A model generated the notes under the pieces. The model saw only the letters and a program-made list of their open reading frames with translations, was not told the DNA's origin and searched no databases. Both the position numbers and the translations under genes were made by a program. Positions 8,739-17,555 of a DNA stretch of 64,000 nucleotides are shown here, one piece after another (positions within the stretch are counted from its first letter, which is position 1; each line of letters starts with the position of its first letter). Source of the DNA: CAWAYR01 sp050250955 (GTDB lineage: Bacteria; Acidobacteriota; Vicinamibacteria; Vicinamibacterales; UBA2999); assembly GCA_050250955.1 (NCBI GenBank), contig JBFWNR010000007.1, forward strand, positions 124,001 to 188,000, given 5' to 3'.

Positions 8739-10330
8739 CCACGCCGGCCGCCGCGGCCGGGCCCGGCGGCGGGCCGGGGCTGCCGGCCGACTACAACTTC
8801 GCCGCCGCCCTGTTCGCCCGCCGGCGGGCCGCCGGCGACGGCGGCCGGGTGGCCCTGGTCGAGTCGGCGCGGACGTGGACCTACGACGAGATCGAGGCGC
8901 TGACCGGCCGCACCGCGCACGCGCTCACGCGCCTGGGGGTGCGCCGCGAGGCGCGGGTGCTCATCGCGCTGCCCGACTCGGCCGAGTTCGTCGCCAGCTT
9001 TCTCGGCGCCATCGCCGTGGGCGCCGTGGCGGTGCCGTGCAACACGTTCCTCGGCGCCGCCGACTACGCCTACTTTCTCGCCGAAAGCCGCGCCGACGTG
9101 CTGGTCACGACGCGCCCGATGCACGACGCCCTGGCGGCGGTCCTCGCCGCCGCGGCGGCGCCGCCGCTGGTGCTGCTGGTCGAGGGCGACGAGGACCGCG
9201 GGCGGACCCGGGCGTGGCGCCGCTGGGTCGGCGAGGCGCCGACGGCGCTGCCCGCCGTCGACACCCATCGCGACGCGCCGGCGTTCTGGCTGTGGACCTC
9301 GGGCAGCACCGGCCAGCCGAAAGCGGCCGTGCACCTCCACCAGGACTGGCCCTGGTGCTGCGAGGGCTTCGGCGTCGGCGTCGTCGGCCTGACCGGCGAC
9401 GATCGCGTGTTCTCCGCCGCCAAGCTGTTCCACGCCTACGGCCTCGGCAACGCGCTGGCCTTCCCCTTCTGGGTCGGGGCGCCGGCGGTGCTGCTGGCGG
9501 GGCGGGCCACCGCCGAGGCGGTATTCGCCACTCTCGCCGCCCACGCGCCGACCGTCTTCTTCGGCGTGCCCACGCTCTATGCCGCGGTGTTGCAGCGGGC
9601 GGCCCAGGACCGGTCGCTGGGGGTCGGCGCGCTGCGGCTGGCGGTGTCGGCCGGCGAGCCGCTGCCGCCGGAGCTGTACCGCCGCTGGCGCGAACGGTTC
9701 GGGGTCGAACTGCTCGACGCCCCCGGCTCCACCGAGGTGCTCCACTGCTACCTGTCGCCGCGACCGGGGCGGGTCACTCCGGGCAGCGTCGGCGAGCCGG
9801 TGCCGGGGTACGCGATGCGCATCGTCGACGAACACGGCCACGACGTCGCCGACGGCGTCGAGGGCGAGCTGTGGGTCCACGGCCGCAGCACGGCGGTGAG
9901 CTACTGGCAGCGGCGCGACCAGACCGCGGCCAAGATGCACGGCCCGTGGTTCGCGTCGGGCGACCGCTACCGGCGCGATGCCGAGGGCCGCTACTGGCAC
10001 ATCGGCCGCACCGACGACATGTTCAAGGTGGCCGGTGAGTGGTGCTCGGCGACCGAGGTCGAGGCGGCGCTGGTCGCCCACGACGCGGTGGCCGAATGCG
10101 CGGTGGTGCCGCATCCCGACGCCGACGGCGTCCTGAAGCCGCGGGCGGTCGTGGTCGTGGCGGCGTCGGCGGTGGCGGGCGAGGCGCTCGCCGAGGCGCT
10201 CCGCGCCTTCGTCCGCAGCCGGCTCGCCCACTACAAGTGCCCGCGGACCATCGACTTCGTCGGCGAGCTGCCCAAGACCGCCACGGGGAAGATTCAGCGC
10301 TACAAGCTAAGGGACGGGACTAGCGGCTAG
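8735..10330 (+). CDS. Benzoate-CoA-ligase-family AMP-forming acyl/aryl-CoA synthetase
   Basis: This 531-residue ANL-superfamily enzyme would activate a carboxylate with ATP and join it to CoA. Motifs in order are LWTSGSTGQPKAAVH (phosphate-binding A3), FFGVPTLYAAVLQ, DAPGSTEVLHCY (A5), FASGDRYRRD and HIGRTDDMFKVAGEW (A7-A8), and PKTATGKIQR with the catalytic lysine (A10). The middle segment and length fit the benzoate-CoA ligase family. The substrate cannot be read off and may be aromatic or a short acid. The ATG lies inside the malate synthase stop (ATGA overlap), implying one operon. The TAG stop is the second unit of a TAGCGGC-type tandem repeat. Confidence 0.8.
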   Translation: MTTPAAAAGPGGGPGLPADYNFAAALFARRRAAGDGGRVALVESARTWTYDEIEALTGRTAHALTRLGVRREARVLIALPDSAEFVASFLGAIAVGAVAVPCNTFLGAADYAYFLAESRADVLVTTRPMHDALAAVLAAAAAPPLVLLVEGDEDRGRTRAWRRWVGEAPTALPAVDTHRDAPAFWLWTSGSTGQPKAAVHLHQDWPWCCEGFGVGVVGLTGDDRVFSAAKLFHAYGLGNALAFPFWVGAPAVLLAGRATAEAVFATLAAHAPTVFFGVPTLYAAVLQRAAQDRSLGVGALRLAVSAGEPLPPELYRRWRERFGVELLDAPGSTEVLHCYLSPRPGRVTPGSVGEPVPGYAMRIVDEHGHDVADGVEGELWVHGRSTAVSYWQRRDQTAAKMHGPWFASGDRYRRDAEGRYWHIGRTDDMFKVAGEWCSATEVEAALVAHDAVAECAVVPHPDADGVLKPRAVVVVAASAVAGEALAEALRAFVRSRLAHYKCPRTIDFVGELPKTATGKIQRYKLRDGTSG

Positions 10331-10488
10331 GGGCTAGCGGCTAGGAAGTCGCGGTGTGACACTGACAGTGCCAGGAAGACGAAGGGCCCGGCGGACATCC
10401 ACCGGGCCCCTCTTCGTGTTCTGGCTTGCTAGCCGCTAGCCGCCAGCCGCTAGCCGCTGTGCGTGTCGTGCCTCAGCACGACACGCAC
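10321..10488. repeat. Opposed heptamer repeats around a hairpin, plus 13-bp inverted repeat at the ankyrin stop
   Basis: TAGCGGC-type heptamers run forward at 10321-10341 and as reverse complements at 10429-10458. Between them lies a hairpin with GGGCCCGG (10384-10391) and CCGGGCCC (10402-10409). A perfect 13-bp inverted repeat follows: arms 10459-10471 and 10476-10488, loop CTCA. The loop contains the stop codon of the minus-strand ankyrin gene, and the right arm encodes its last residues. The whole region separates convergent genes and probably terminates both. Confidence 0.6.
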
Positions 10489-12158
10489 TTGTGGTTGTTC
10501 ACGGCGCCGAGCGCGGCCAGGAACGCGATCGTCTCGGGGAACGGCTGCACCCGCTGCACCGGCCCGTTGGCCAGGTCGATGGTGGTCTGGCCGGCGCGGT
10601 TGACGCGGGTGACGTCGGCGCCCCGGGTGACCAGGTACTTGATCATCTCGGTGTCGCCGCGCGACGCCGCGTGGTGGACCGCCGTGTTGCCCTCGTGATC
10701 GACGGCGTTGACGTCGGCGCCGAGTTCCTCCACCAGGTAGCGCACCGCTGCCATCATGCCGCCGGGAGCGACGACGTGCGAGTTGCCGGCGAAGCCCTTG
10801 CCGTAGCCGACGCCGGCGGCGGCCAGCAGCGGCGGCACGCCGGGGCCGCCGACCGGCAGCGGCGGCAGCGCCGAGACGTCGCGCTGCTCGCCGACGCCGT
10901 CGAGGCCGCGGGTGCGTTCGGCGGGGCGGATCGACGGAATCGCCGGGTCGGCGCCGTGGGCGACGAGCAGCCGCATCGCGGCGACGTCACTGGCGTACGC
11001 CGCGCGCCAGAACGGCGTCGCCCCGGCCTCGTCGACGCCCGACTGATCGAAGTTGTAGCCCGAGTACCACACCTTGCGGCCGAGCCGCGCGTTGGGGTCG
11101 GCGCCGGCGTCGAGCAGCCGCGTCATCAACGCCAGATACGTCGTGCGCTGCTGCAGGTAGGCGCGCGGCTGGGGGTAAGCGGCCTTGGGCGCCCACTGCA
11201 CGTTGATGGCGGCATAGAGCGGCGCGGCGCCGCCGCCGCCGGCCAGGTTCGGATCGGCGCCGTGGTCGAGCAGGGACATCGCCAGGTCGAAGTGGCCGTT
11301 CAGCGTCGCGATGAGCAGCGGCGTCGTCCCGTCGCCCGGACTGACCAGGTTGACGTCGGCGCCGGCCGCCACCAGCGCGGTGGCCGCCGCGGCGGCGCCC
11401 TGGCGCGCGGCGTAGTGCAGCGCCGACAGCCCGCCCTGCGCGCCGATGAGCTCGTTGTAGCGGAACGGGCGCGACACCCCGGCGACGCCGGTCGGACGAC
11501 GGGCGGCCGGCGGCGGCGCCTGGCCGGCCGGCGGCTCCGGCGGACGGCCCTCGCCATCGCCCGGGTCGGTGAGGGCGGCCAGGTCGACGACCCTGGAGGT
11601 CAGCCCGATCCTCGACCCGCGCGCCGCCAGGTGGCGCACCACCTCGGCACGGTCGGCGGCGGCGGCGAACATCAGGGCCGACTGCCCGTGCGTCGTCTCG
11701 ACGGCGTTCGGGTCGGCGCCGGCGTCGAGCAGCGCGACGACGGCCTCCAGCTGCCCGGCCCGCGCCGCCAGCATCAGCGGCGTGGCCCCGGTGGAGGTGG
11801 CCGCCGCGGCATCGGCACCGCGGGCGAGCAGCGCCGTCACGACCGCCGCAGCGCCGTTGTCGCTGGCGACATGCAGCGGGGTGTAGCGGCCCAGCCGGCT
11901 GGTGGCGCGGAGATTGGCGCCGGCAGTGAGCAGCACGCCGGCGAGCTCGGCATCGCCGTGCGTCGCCGCCCAGTGCAGCGCCGTCATCCCGTCGCCCTGC
12001 GCGGCGTTCACGTCCTGGCCGTCTCGCAGGAGGGCGCGGACGGCGGCGGTGTCGCGGCGCATCGCCGCGTCGGCCACCGGGGCCGGCCCCGCGGCGCGCA
12101 GCCCGGCAGCCGCGGTCAGCAGCACGATCGCCAGTGGCAGGATCCCGCGGCGGGCCAT
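10473..12158 (-). CDS. Exported ankyrin-repeat protein A
   Basis: The 561-residue protein starts with a signal peptide (from the ATG at 12158). It carries N-terminal ankyrin repeats such as GDGMTALHWAATHGDAELAG, LGRYTPLHVASDNGAA and STGATPLMLAARAGQ, a linker rich in Pro/Ala, and a second block of repeats ending EGNTAVHHAASRGDTEMIK. It ends in NNHKCVSC, identical in its last five residues to the paralogue at 20090. The paralogues align over their full length. Ankyrin repeats mediate protein contacts, and export suggests it binds the neighbouring cytochrome or DUF1552 partners; that is inference. It is the last gene of the 15.4 kb minus-strand cluster. Confidence 0.8.
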   Translation of the reverse strand: MARRGILPLAIVLLTAAAGLRAAGPAPVADAAMRRDTAAVRALLRDGQDVNAAQGDGMTALHWAATHGDAELAGVLLTAGANLRATSRLGRYTPLHVASDNGAAAVVTALLARGADAAAATSTGATPLMLAARAGQLEAVVALLDAGADPNAVETTHGQSALMFAAAADRAEVVRHLAARGSRIGLTSRVVDLAALTDPGDGEGRPPEPPAGQAPPPAARRPTGVAGVSRPFRYNELIGAQGGLSALHYAARQGAAAAATALVAAGADVNLVSPGDGTTPLLIATLNGHFDLAMSLLDHGADPNLAGGGGAAPLYAAINVQWAPKAAYPQPRAYLQQRTTYLALMTRLLDAGADPNARLGRKVWYSGYNFDQSGVDEAGATPFWRAAYASDVAAMRLLVAHGADPAIPSIRPAERTRGLDGVGEQRDVSALPPLPVGGPGVPPLLAAAGVGYGKGFAGNSHVVAPGGMMAAVRYLVEELGADVNAVDHEGNTAVHHAASRGDTEMIKYLVTRGADVTRVNRAGQTTIDLANGPVQRVQPFPETIAFLAALGAVNNHKCVSC

Positions 12159-12168
12159 CGTCGGGCTC

Positions 12169-13572
12169 CTACACCGCCGCCGTGGCATCCACGGCGCGGT
12201 TGAGATCGAACGCCCCGGTGCTGTCACCGAAGCTGGCGACGTCGACGTCGAGGGCGTGCAGCATCGACAGCATCGCGTTGGCCATCGGCGTGCCGTCGGC
12301 GGCCTTCACGTGCAGCCGGCCGGCGAGACGGCCGCCGGCGTGCCCGGCCAGGAACAGCGGGCAGCGCTTGTGGTTGTGCATGTTGGAGTTGCCCATCGCC
12401 GACCCGTAGACGACCAGGCTGTTGTCGAGCAGCGTCGCGTCGCCGTCGGGAGTCCGCTGCAGGCGGTCGAGCAGGTACGGCACCAGGCTGACGTGGTAGG
12501 CGTTGATCTTCTGGAAGTCGCGGATGCGGTCCTCGCGCTCCTGATGATGCGACGAGGTGTGGAAGGCGGTCGTCGAGCCGCTCGGTCCGAACACCCGATT
12601 CGACACGTCGCGGCTCAGCTTGAAGGCGAAGACGCGGGTGATGTCCGAGGCGAAGGCGATGGCCTGGAGATCGAACATCAGCTTGACGTGATCCTCCCAG
12701 GAATCGGGCACGCCCACCGGCGCCCCCGGCAGCTCGCGCACCTCGCCGCTGGAGTTCTGCACCTCGACCATCTGGATGCGCCGCTCGATCTCGCGGACGT
12801 CGTCGAGGTAGTCGTGCAGGCGGGCCCGGTCGGCGGTGCCGAGCCGCCCCTGCAGCTCGCCGACCGACTCGGCGACGAAGTCGAGGATGCTCTTGTCGGC
12901 GCGGCGGCGGGCCCGCCGCGCGTCCGGGGTGGTGCCGATCCCGAACAGCTGGTCGAACACCGCGCGCGGGTCGCGGATCATCGGCAGCGGCTGGGTCGGC
13001 GACGCCCAGCTGATGGTGTCGGTGTAGACGCAGGAGTAGTTGTAGGAGCAGCCGCCGGCCTGGTCGACGTTCTCGATGCACAGCTGCATCGACGGAATCG
13101 GCGTCTCCTGGCCGTGGCGGGCGGCGACGATCTGATCGAGCGACGTGCCGGCGTAGACGTCGGAGCCCTGGGTCTGCTTCGGCTTGGCCTGGGTCAGGAA
13201 CACTGCCGCCGACCGGAAGTGATCGGCGCCGATCTCCGGCGCGCTGAACGCTTCGGCGTTGCGGCAGTCGGTGTTGCTGACGATGGTCAGGTGGTCGCGG
13301 TACGGCTCGAGCGCCGCCATGGCGGTCGGCGACAGGTCGAAGGCCGCGCCGGTGGCGGCCGGCGCCCACATGTGCTGACGCGCCCCGTAGGTGGTGCTGC
13401 CGGCGGCGCCGTGCACCATCTCGATGGCGATGAGGCGCACCTTCGGCGACACGGCCTGGGCGCGCAGCACGCCGGCCGGCGTCATCGCGTCGAGCAACGG
13501 CAGCGCGATCGTCGCCCCGAGCCCTTTCAGGGCCGTTCGCCGCGACAGGTGCGTCTTCGTCAACAGATTCAT
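12169..13572 (-). CDS. DUF1552 family protein, copy 1 (Tat-exported)
   Basis: This 467-residue protein has a twin-arginine signal (SRRTALKGLGATIALPLLDAM). Family features include EMVHGAAGSTTYGARQHMW, GADHFRSAAVFL, TPIPSMQLCIENVD, a Cys-bearing CSYNYSCVYTDTISW, DDVREIERRIQ and a C-terminal NHKRCPLFLAGHAGG. The family has no established biochemical function. It is nearly always beside a DUF1592-type cytochrome, and here its ATG overlaps that gene's TGA (ATGA at 13569-13572), implying coupled translation and possibly a complex. It is the most divergent of the three copies; copies 2 and 3 resemble each other more. Confidence 0.85.
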   Translation of the reverse strand: MNLLTKTHLSRRTALKGLGATIALPLLDAMTPAGVLRAQAVSPKVRLIAIEMVHGAAGSTTYGARQHMWAPAATGAAFDLSPTAMAALEPYRDHLTIVSNTDCRNAEAFSAPEIGADHFRSAAVFLTQAKPKQTQGSDVYAGTSLDQIVAARHGQETPIPSMQLCIENVDQAGGCSYNYSCVYTDTISWASPTQPLPMIRDPRAVFDQLFGIGTTPDARRARRRADKSILDFVAESVGELQGRLGTADRARLHDYLDDVREIERRIQMVEVQNSSGEVRELPGAPVGVPDSWEDHVKLMFDLQAIAFASDITRVFAFKLSRDVSNRVFGPSGSTTAFHTSSHHQEREDRIRDFQKINAYHVSLVPYLLDRLQRTPDGDATLLDNSLVVYGSAMGNSNMHNHKRCPLFLAGHAGGRLAGRLHVKAADGTPMANAMLSMLHALDVDVASFGDSTGAFDLNRAVDATAAV

Positions 13573-16028
13573 CGCCGGGCTCCGTCTCTTCCTGGTCCCT
13601 GGTCCCTGGTCCCCGGTCCCTGCTCCGTCGTGAGCGGGGTCGCCGCGCGAACGACACTCTTCTGGAACTGATCGGTCCCCACGACCCCGCGCACGAACGC
13701 CGACATGCGGTAGCCACGCGTCTCGGCGTGGCGGATCACCCGGCGCACCGCCGGCATGTCCGAGGGCTCGAGCCGCCGCCCCAGGGCGTAGGTCATCAGG
13801 TGCTCGGTGAAGCTGAGCAGGAACGCGTCCTGGTGCGTGACCAGCGCCGCCCGCAGCCCCGCCGCCCCTTCCATCCGCGTGCCGTCGTAGAGGTCGCCGA
13901 CGGCGTCCACCGGCACCTCGTTGTCCTTGATGCGATAGCGGCCGGTGGCGTCGAAGTGCTCGAGGGCCAGGCCGAGCGGGTCGATCACCTTGTGGCAGGA
14001 GGTGCAGGCCGGGTTGCGCCGGTGCTCCTCCATCCGCTCGCGGACCGACAGCTGCTTGCCGTCGCTGGTGCCTTTGGTCTCTTCGAGAGCCGGCACGTTG
14101 GGCGGCGGTGGCGGCGGCGGCGAGCCGAGCAGCACCTCCATGATCCACTTGCCGCGCTGCACCGGCGAGGTGCGGTCGGCGATCGACGTGAGGGTCAGGA
14201 TGCTGCCGTGGCCGAGCAGACCGCGGCGCGGCGCCGGCAGGGTGACGCGCCGGAACTGCGGCCCGCTCACCCCGGGGATGCCGTAGTGCCGGGCGATGCG
14301 CTCGTTGACGTAGGAGTAGTCGGCGGTCAGCAGCTCGAGCACGCTGCGATCCTCGCGGACCAGGCTGGCGACGAAGAGTTCGGTCTCGGTCTGGAGGGCC
14401 TGGGCCAGCGTGCGGTCGTAGTAGGGGTAGAGAATCGGATCCGGCGAGACGTCGTCGAGGTCCTGCAGCCGCAGCCACTGCGCGGCGAAGCGGGTGGCGA
14501 GCGCCTCGGCGCGCGGGTCGGCGAGCAGGCGGGCCGCCTGGGCGTCGAGCGCGGCCGGGGTGAGCCGGCCCCTGGCCGCGAGGTCGACGAGCGCGGGATC
14601 GGGCCCGCCCCCCCACACGAAGAACGACAGGCGCGTCGCCAGGTCGAGGTCGGCGAGACGATACGGCTGCCCGGGCCGGGCCGAGGCCGGCGTGTCTTCG
14701 AGCCGGAAGAGGAACTGCGGGCTGGCCAGGATGGCTTCGACCGCCTTGGTCACGCCGGTCTCGAAGTTGCCGTCGCGCCGGCCCGCGTCGTAGAACCGCA
14801 GCAGCCGCGCCGTCTCGGTCGGGGTCGGCGGCCGGCGGAAGGCCCGCCCGGCCAATCCGGTGACGATGGCGGTGGCGCAGGCGGCCTCGTCGTCCACGCC
14901 GGTCGGCCGGCAGGTGAAGACGCGGCGACGGCTGGCGGTGTTGGAGACGCCGGTGACGCGGTGCGGGCCGACGACGGCGAGGTTGCGCAGGTGCGGCAAG
15001 GTCGTGATGCCGACGGCGATGCCGATCTCGGTGTCGGCCAGGGTGTGCTCGATCGGCGCCACCAGGTCGTTGACCGGGCCCTCGAACCGCTGCAGGAACG
15101 CCGCCGTGGTGCGATGCGGCCCGGCCGTGACGTGGATGGCCGACGTCTTGAGCGACAGCCCGGTCGTCGACTCGTTCATCTTCGGGTCGATATCGAAGAG
15201 CGCCACCCGCTCGCCGTCGATCGACACTTCGATCTGCTCGCCGGCGGCGGTGTTGCCGAACAGAATGCCGAGCGGCTCGGCGAAGAAGTCGAGGCGGAAC
15301 GTGTAGTCGCCGTCGGCCGGGAAGGTGTGGACCACCGACAGCCCGCCGCGGGTGCCGAGCGGCGCGCCGTCGGCCCGGGCCACCTGCGCGGCGGTCTTCG
15401 GCAGGCTATAGGTGGCCTCGCTGGCCGAGCTGTCCGGATCGCCCAGGGCCAGCGCCGCGACGCGGCTGGCGGCGCGCAGGTAGCCTTCCAGGAGGGTCGG
15501 GGAGAACGTCTGGGCGTCGGCGACGTTGTCGAAGCCGTGGCTGATCGTGTCTGGCGGCAGCAGCGCCGTGACGTCCACCTCGACGTCGAGCAGGTCGCGC
15601 ACGGCCCGGGCGTACTCGGCGCGATTCAGGCGCTGGAACGGCCGCCAGCCCGGATCGGGATGGGCGGCGGCGTGCTCGTCGAGGCGCGCCTCGAGCGCGT
15701 CGCGCAGCCGTTCGAGGTCACCCGCCGGCGGCCGCTTCGCCCCGGCCGGCGGCATCATCCCGGCGCGCAGCTTGCGGACGATCTTCTCGGCGGTCTCCGG
15801 CGAGGCCTGGGCCCGCATGGCGTCGAACCCGGCCAGCGACAGCCCGCCGGCCCGGGCCCGTTCGCTGTGGCAGGTGGCGCAGTAGGTGGCGACCAGCTCC
15901 GACTGGGCCGCCGGCGTCATCGTCGTCGGGCGCGCCGACGGCGACTGCGGCGCCGCCCCGCTCGCCGCCAAGGACGCCGTCAGCGCCACCACCCCCAGGC
16001 CGAGCGTCACCGCCGCGTTCCGCTGCAT
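13569..16028 (-). CDS. PSCyt1/DUF1587/DUF1595/DUF1592/DUF1588/DUF1585 protein, copy 1
   Basis: The product is about 819 residues with a signal peptide. Domains in order: planctomycete-type cytochrome with CATCH near residue 58; DUF1587 (NRAEYARAVRDLLDVEVDV); a carbohydrate-binding-like beta region; DUF1595 (SCRPTGVDDEAACA-like); DUF1592 (DLATRLSFFVWG); DUF1588 with LLGSPPPPPPPNVP and a second heme motif CTSCH; and DUF1585. Two CxxCH motifs suggest a di-heme exported protein. The C-terminus runs through four AGGGACC heptamers encoding a GPGTRDQGPG-type tail absent from copy 2. I chose the ATG at 16028 because it starts a clear signal peptide. It is coupled to DUF1552 copy 1. Confidence 0.85.
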   Translation of the reverse strand: MQRNAAVTLGLGVVALTASLAASGAAPQSPSARPTTMTPAAQSELVATYCATCHSERARAGGLSLAGFDAMRAQASPETAEKIVRKLRAGMMPPAGAKRPPAGDLERLRDALEARLDEHAAAHPDPGWRPFQRLNRAEYARAVRDLLDVEVDVTALLPPDTISHGFDNVADAQTFSPTLLEGYLRAASRVAALALGDPDSSASEATYSLPKTAAQVARADGAPLGTRGGLSVVHTFPADGDYTFRLDFFAEPLGILFGNTAAGEQIEVSIDGERVALFDIDPKMNESTTGLSLKTSAIHVTAGPHRTTAAFLQRFEGPVNDLVAPIEHTLADTEIGIAVGITTLPHLRNLAVVGPHRVTGVSNTASRRRVFTCRPTGVDDEAACATAIVTGLAGRAFRRPPTPTETARLLRFYDAGRRDGNFETGVTKAVEAILASPQFLFRLEDTPASARPGQPYRLADLDLATRLSFFVWGGGPDPALVDLAARGRLTPAALDAQAARLLADPRAEALATRFAAQWLRLQDLDDVSPDPILYPYYDRTLAQALQTETELFVASLVREDRSVLELLTADYSYVNERIARHYGIPGVSGPQFRRVTLPAPRRGLLGHGSILTLTSIADRTSPVQRGKWIMEVLLGSPPPPPPPNVPALEETKGTSDGKQLSVRERMEEHRRNPACTSCHKVIDPLGLALEHFDATGRYRIKDNEVPVDAVGDLYDGTRMEGAAGLRAALVTHQDAFLLSFTEHLMTYALGRRLEPSDMPAVRRVIRHAETRGYRMSAFVRGVVGTDQFQKSVVRAATPLTTEQGPGTRDQGPGRDGARR
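13594..13621. repeat. GGTCCCT heptamer tandem repeat, four units
   Basis: Units at 13594, 13601, 13608 and 13615 read GGTCCCT, GGTCCCT, GGTCCCC and GGTCCCT. They lie within the 3' end of the minus-strand DUF1592 copy 1 coding region. Because 7 is not a multiple of 3, the units are read in different frames. A matching array lies at 23324-23351 at the same position of copy 3. Confidence 0.85.
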
Positions 16029-16140
16029 GCCGTCGTCTCCGTCTGTCGGGCGGAGCGTCGGCTCCGCCGGGCGGCGGCTCCGTCGAGCCGCCCTCCGTAC
16101 CGCACGACCAGCCGCCAGCCGCCAGCCGCTGGCCGCCACG
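16029..16140. repeat. Intergenic repeat region: two GC palindromes and AGCCGCC heptamers
   Basis: Between DUF1552 copy 2 and DUF1592 copy 1 lie two palindromes: GGCGGAGC-GTCG-GCTCCGCC (16049-16068) and GGCGGCTC-CGTC-GAGCCGCC (16073-16092). They are followed by AGCCGCC-type heptamers (about 16109-16136), a variant of the TAGCGGC repeat. The palindromes belong to the family also seen at 37919 and 60952. No promoter is evident. The hairpins may attenuate or stabilise the polycistronic message. Confidence 0.6.
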
Positions 16141-17541
16141 TCAGCCCGCCGTCGTCTCCGGTGCGCTGTTGAGGTCCATCGCCCCGGTGCTGTCCCCGAA
16201 CGTGCGCATCTCGTCGAGGCCGAGCAGGTGCAGCATGCTCAGCATGACGTTGGCCATCGGAGTGGCATCGGCCGCCCGGATGTGCAGCCCGCCCTTCAGC
16301 CGGCCGCCGGCGTGCCCGGCGAGGAACAGCGGGCAGCGCTTGTGGTTGTGCACGTTCGAGTTGCCCATCGGCGAGCCGTAGAGCACCAGCGTGTTGTCGA
16401 GCAGGCTGCGCTCGCCGTCCGGGGTGTTCTTCAGCTTGTCGAGGAAATACGGCAGCATGCTGACGTGGTAGGTGTTGATCTTCTGGAACTCGCGGATGCG
16501 ATCCTCGCGGTCCTGGTGGTGCGACGCCGAATGGAAGGCGGTCTTGACGCCGCTGTCGGCGAAGACGCGGTTGCTGGCGTCGCGGCCGAGCTTGAAGGAG
16601 AACACCCGGGTGATGTCGCTGGCGAAGGCGATCGCCTGCAGGTCGAACATCAGCTTGATGTGCTCCTCGAACGAATCGGGGACGCCGATCGGCGCCCCGG
16701 GCAGCGCCCGCTCGTCGCCGCTGCGGTTGAAGGCCTCGGTGGCCTGGATGCGCCGTTCGATCTCGCGCACGTCGTCGAGGTAGTCGGCCAGCCGCGCCTG
16801 GTCGGCGGCACCGAGCTGGCGCTTGAGCGTCGACACGTCGGCGGTGATCCAGTCGAGGATGCTCTTGTCCTCGGCGCGTCGTTCGGCGCGGGCCGACGGC
16901 GTCGCGCCGACGCCGAACAGCTGGTCGAAGGCCACCCGGGGGTCGCGGATCATCGGCATCGGGTCGCCGGGCGACGACCAGCTGATGGTGTCGGTGTAGA
17001 CGCACGAGTAGCCGTACGAGCAGCCGCCGGCGGCATCGACGTTCTCGATGCACAGCTGCATCGACGGGATCGGCGTCTCCTGACCGTAGCGCTGGGCGTA
17101 GAGCTGGTCGAGCGAGGTGCCGACGTGCACGTCCGAGCTCTGCGTCTGCTTGGGGTGCATCTGGGTCAGGAACACCGCGCTCGAGCGGAAGTGATCGCCG
17201 CCGATCTCGGGCAGCTCGAACGCCTCGGCGTTGCGCACGTCGGTGTTGCTGACGATGGTCAGGTGGTCGCGCAGCCCGTTGAGCGGCATCAGGCTGGTCG
17301 GCGACAGGTCGAAGCTGCGGCCGGTGGCCGCCGGCGACCACATGTGCTTCTGGAGGCCGATGGCGGTGGCTCCCGCCGAGCCGTGCACCATCTCGATGCA
17401 GGCCAGGCGCACGCGGCCCGCCGCGGTCTGGGCCAGCGCGGTCCGCGCCGGCACCATCGCCTCGAGGAACGGCAGCGCCACGGTGACGCCGAGGCCCTTG
17501 AGGGCGGTCCGCCGCGACAGGTGCTTCTGGGTGATGAACAT
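16141..17541 (-). CDS. DUF1552 family protein, copy 2 (Tat-exported)
   Basis: This 466-residue Tat-signal protein (SRRTALKGLGVTVALPFLEAM) shares long identical stretches with copy 3, for example GLQKHMWSPAATG, SPTSLMPLNG, VRNAEAFELPEIGGDHFRSS and SMQLCIEN. Recent tandem duplication of copies 2 and 3 is therefore likely. Cysteines in CSYGYSCVYTD are conserved in all three copies and could form a disulfide or metal site. It starts 14 bases after the stop of DUF1592 copy 2. Unlike the other two pairs, the two genes do not overlap. The family function is unknown. Confidence 0.85.
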   Translation of the reverse strand: MFITQKHLSRRTALKGLGVTVALPFLEAMVPARTALAQTAAGRVRLACIEMVHGSAGATAIGLQKHMWSPAATGRSFDLSPTSLMPLNGLRDHLTIVSNTDVRNAEAFELPEIGGDHFRSSAVFLTQMHPKQTQSSDVHVGTSLDQLYAQRYGQETPIPSMQLCIENVDAAGGCSYGYSCVYTDTISWSSPGDPMPMIRDPRVAFDQLFGVGATPSARAERRAEDKSILDWITADVSTLKRQLGAADQARLADYLDDVREIERRIQATEAFNRSGDERALPGAPIGVPDSFEEHIKLMFDLQAIAFASDITRVFSFKLGRDASNRVFADSGVKTAFHSASHHQDREDRIREFQKINTYHVSMLPYFLDKLKNTPDGERSLLDNTLVLYGSPMGNSNVHNHKRCPLFLAGHAGGRLKGGLHIRAADATPMANVMLSMLHLLGLDEMRTFGDSTGAMDLNSAPETTAG

Positions 17542-17555
17542 CGCTGGGGATCCTA

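Noticed and set aside
14094..14125. GC-rich tract that might be a simple repeat
   Set aside because: It encodes the PPPPPPP run found in all three DUF1588 domains here, so it is a protein feature.
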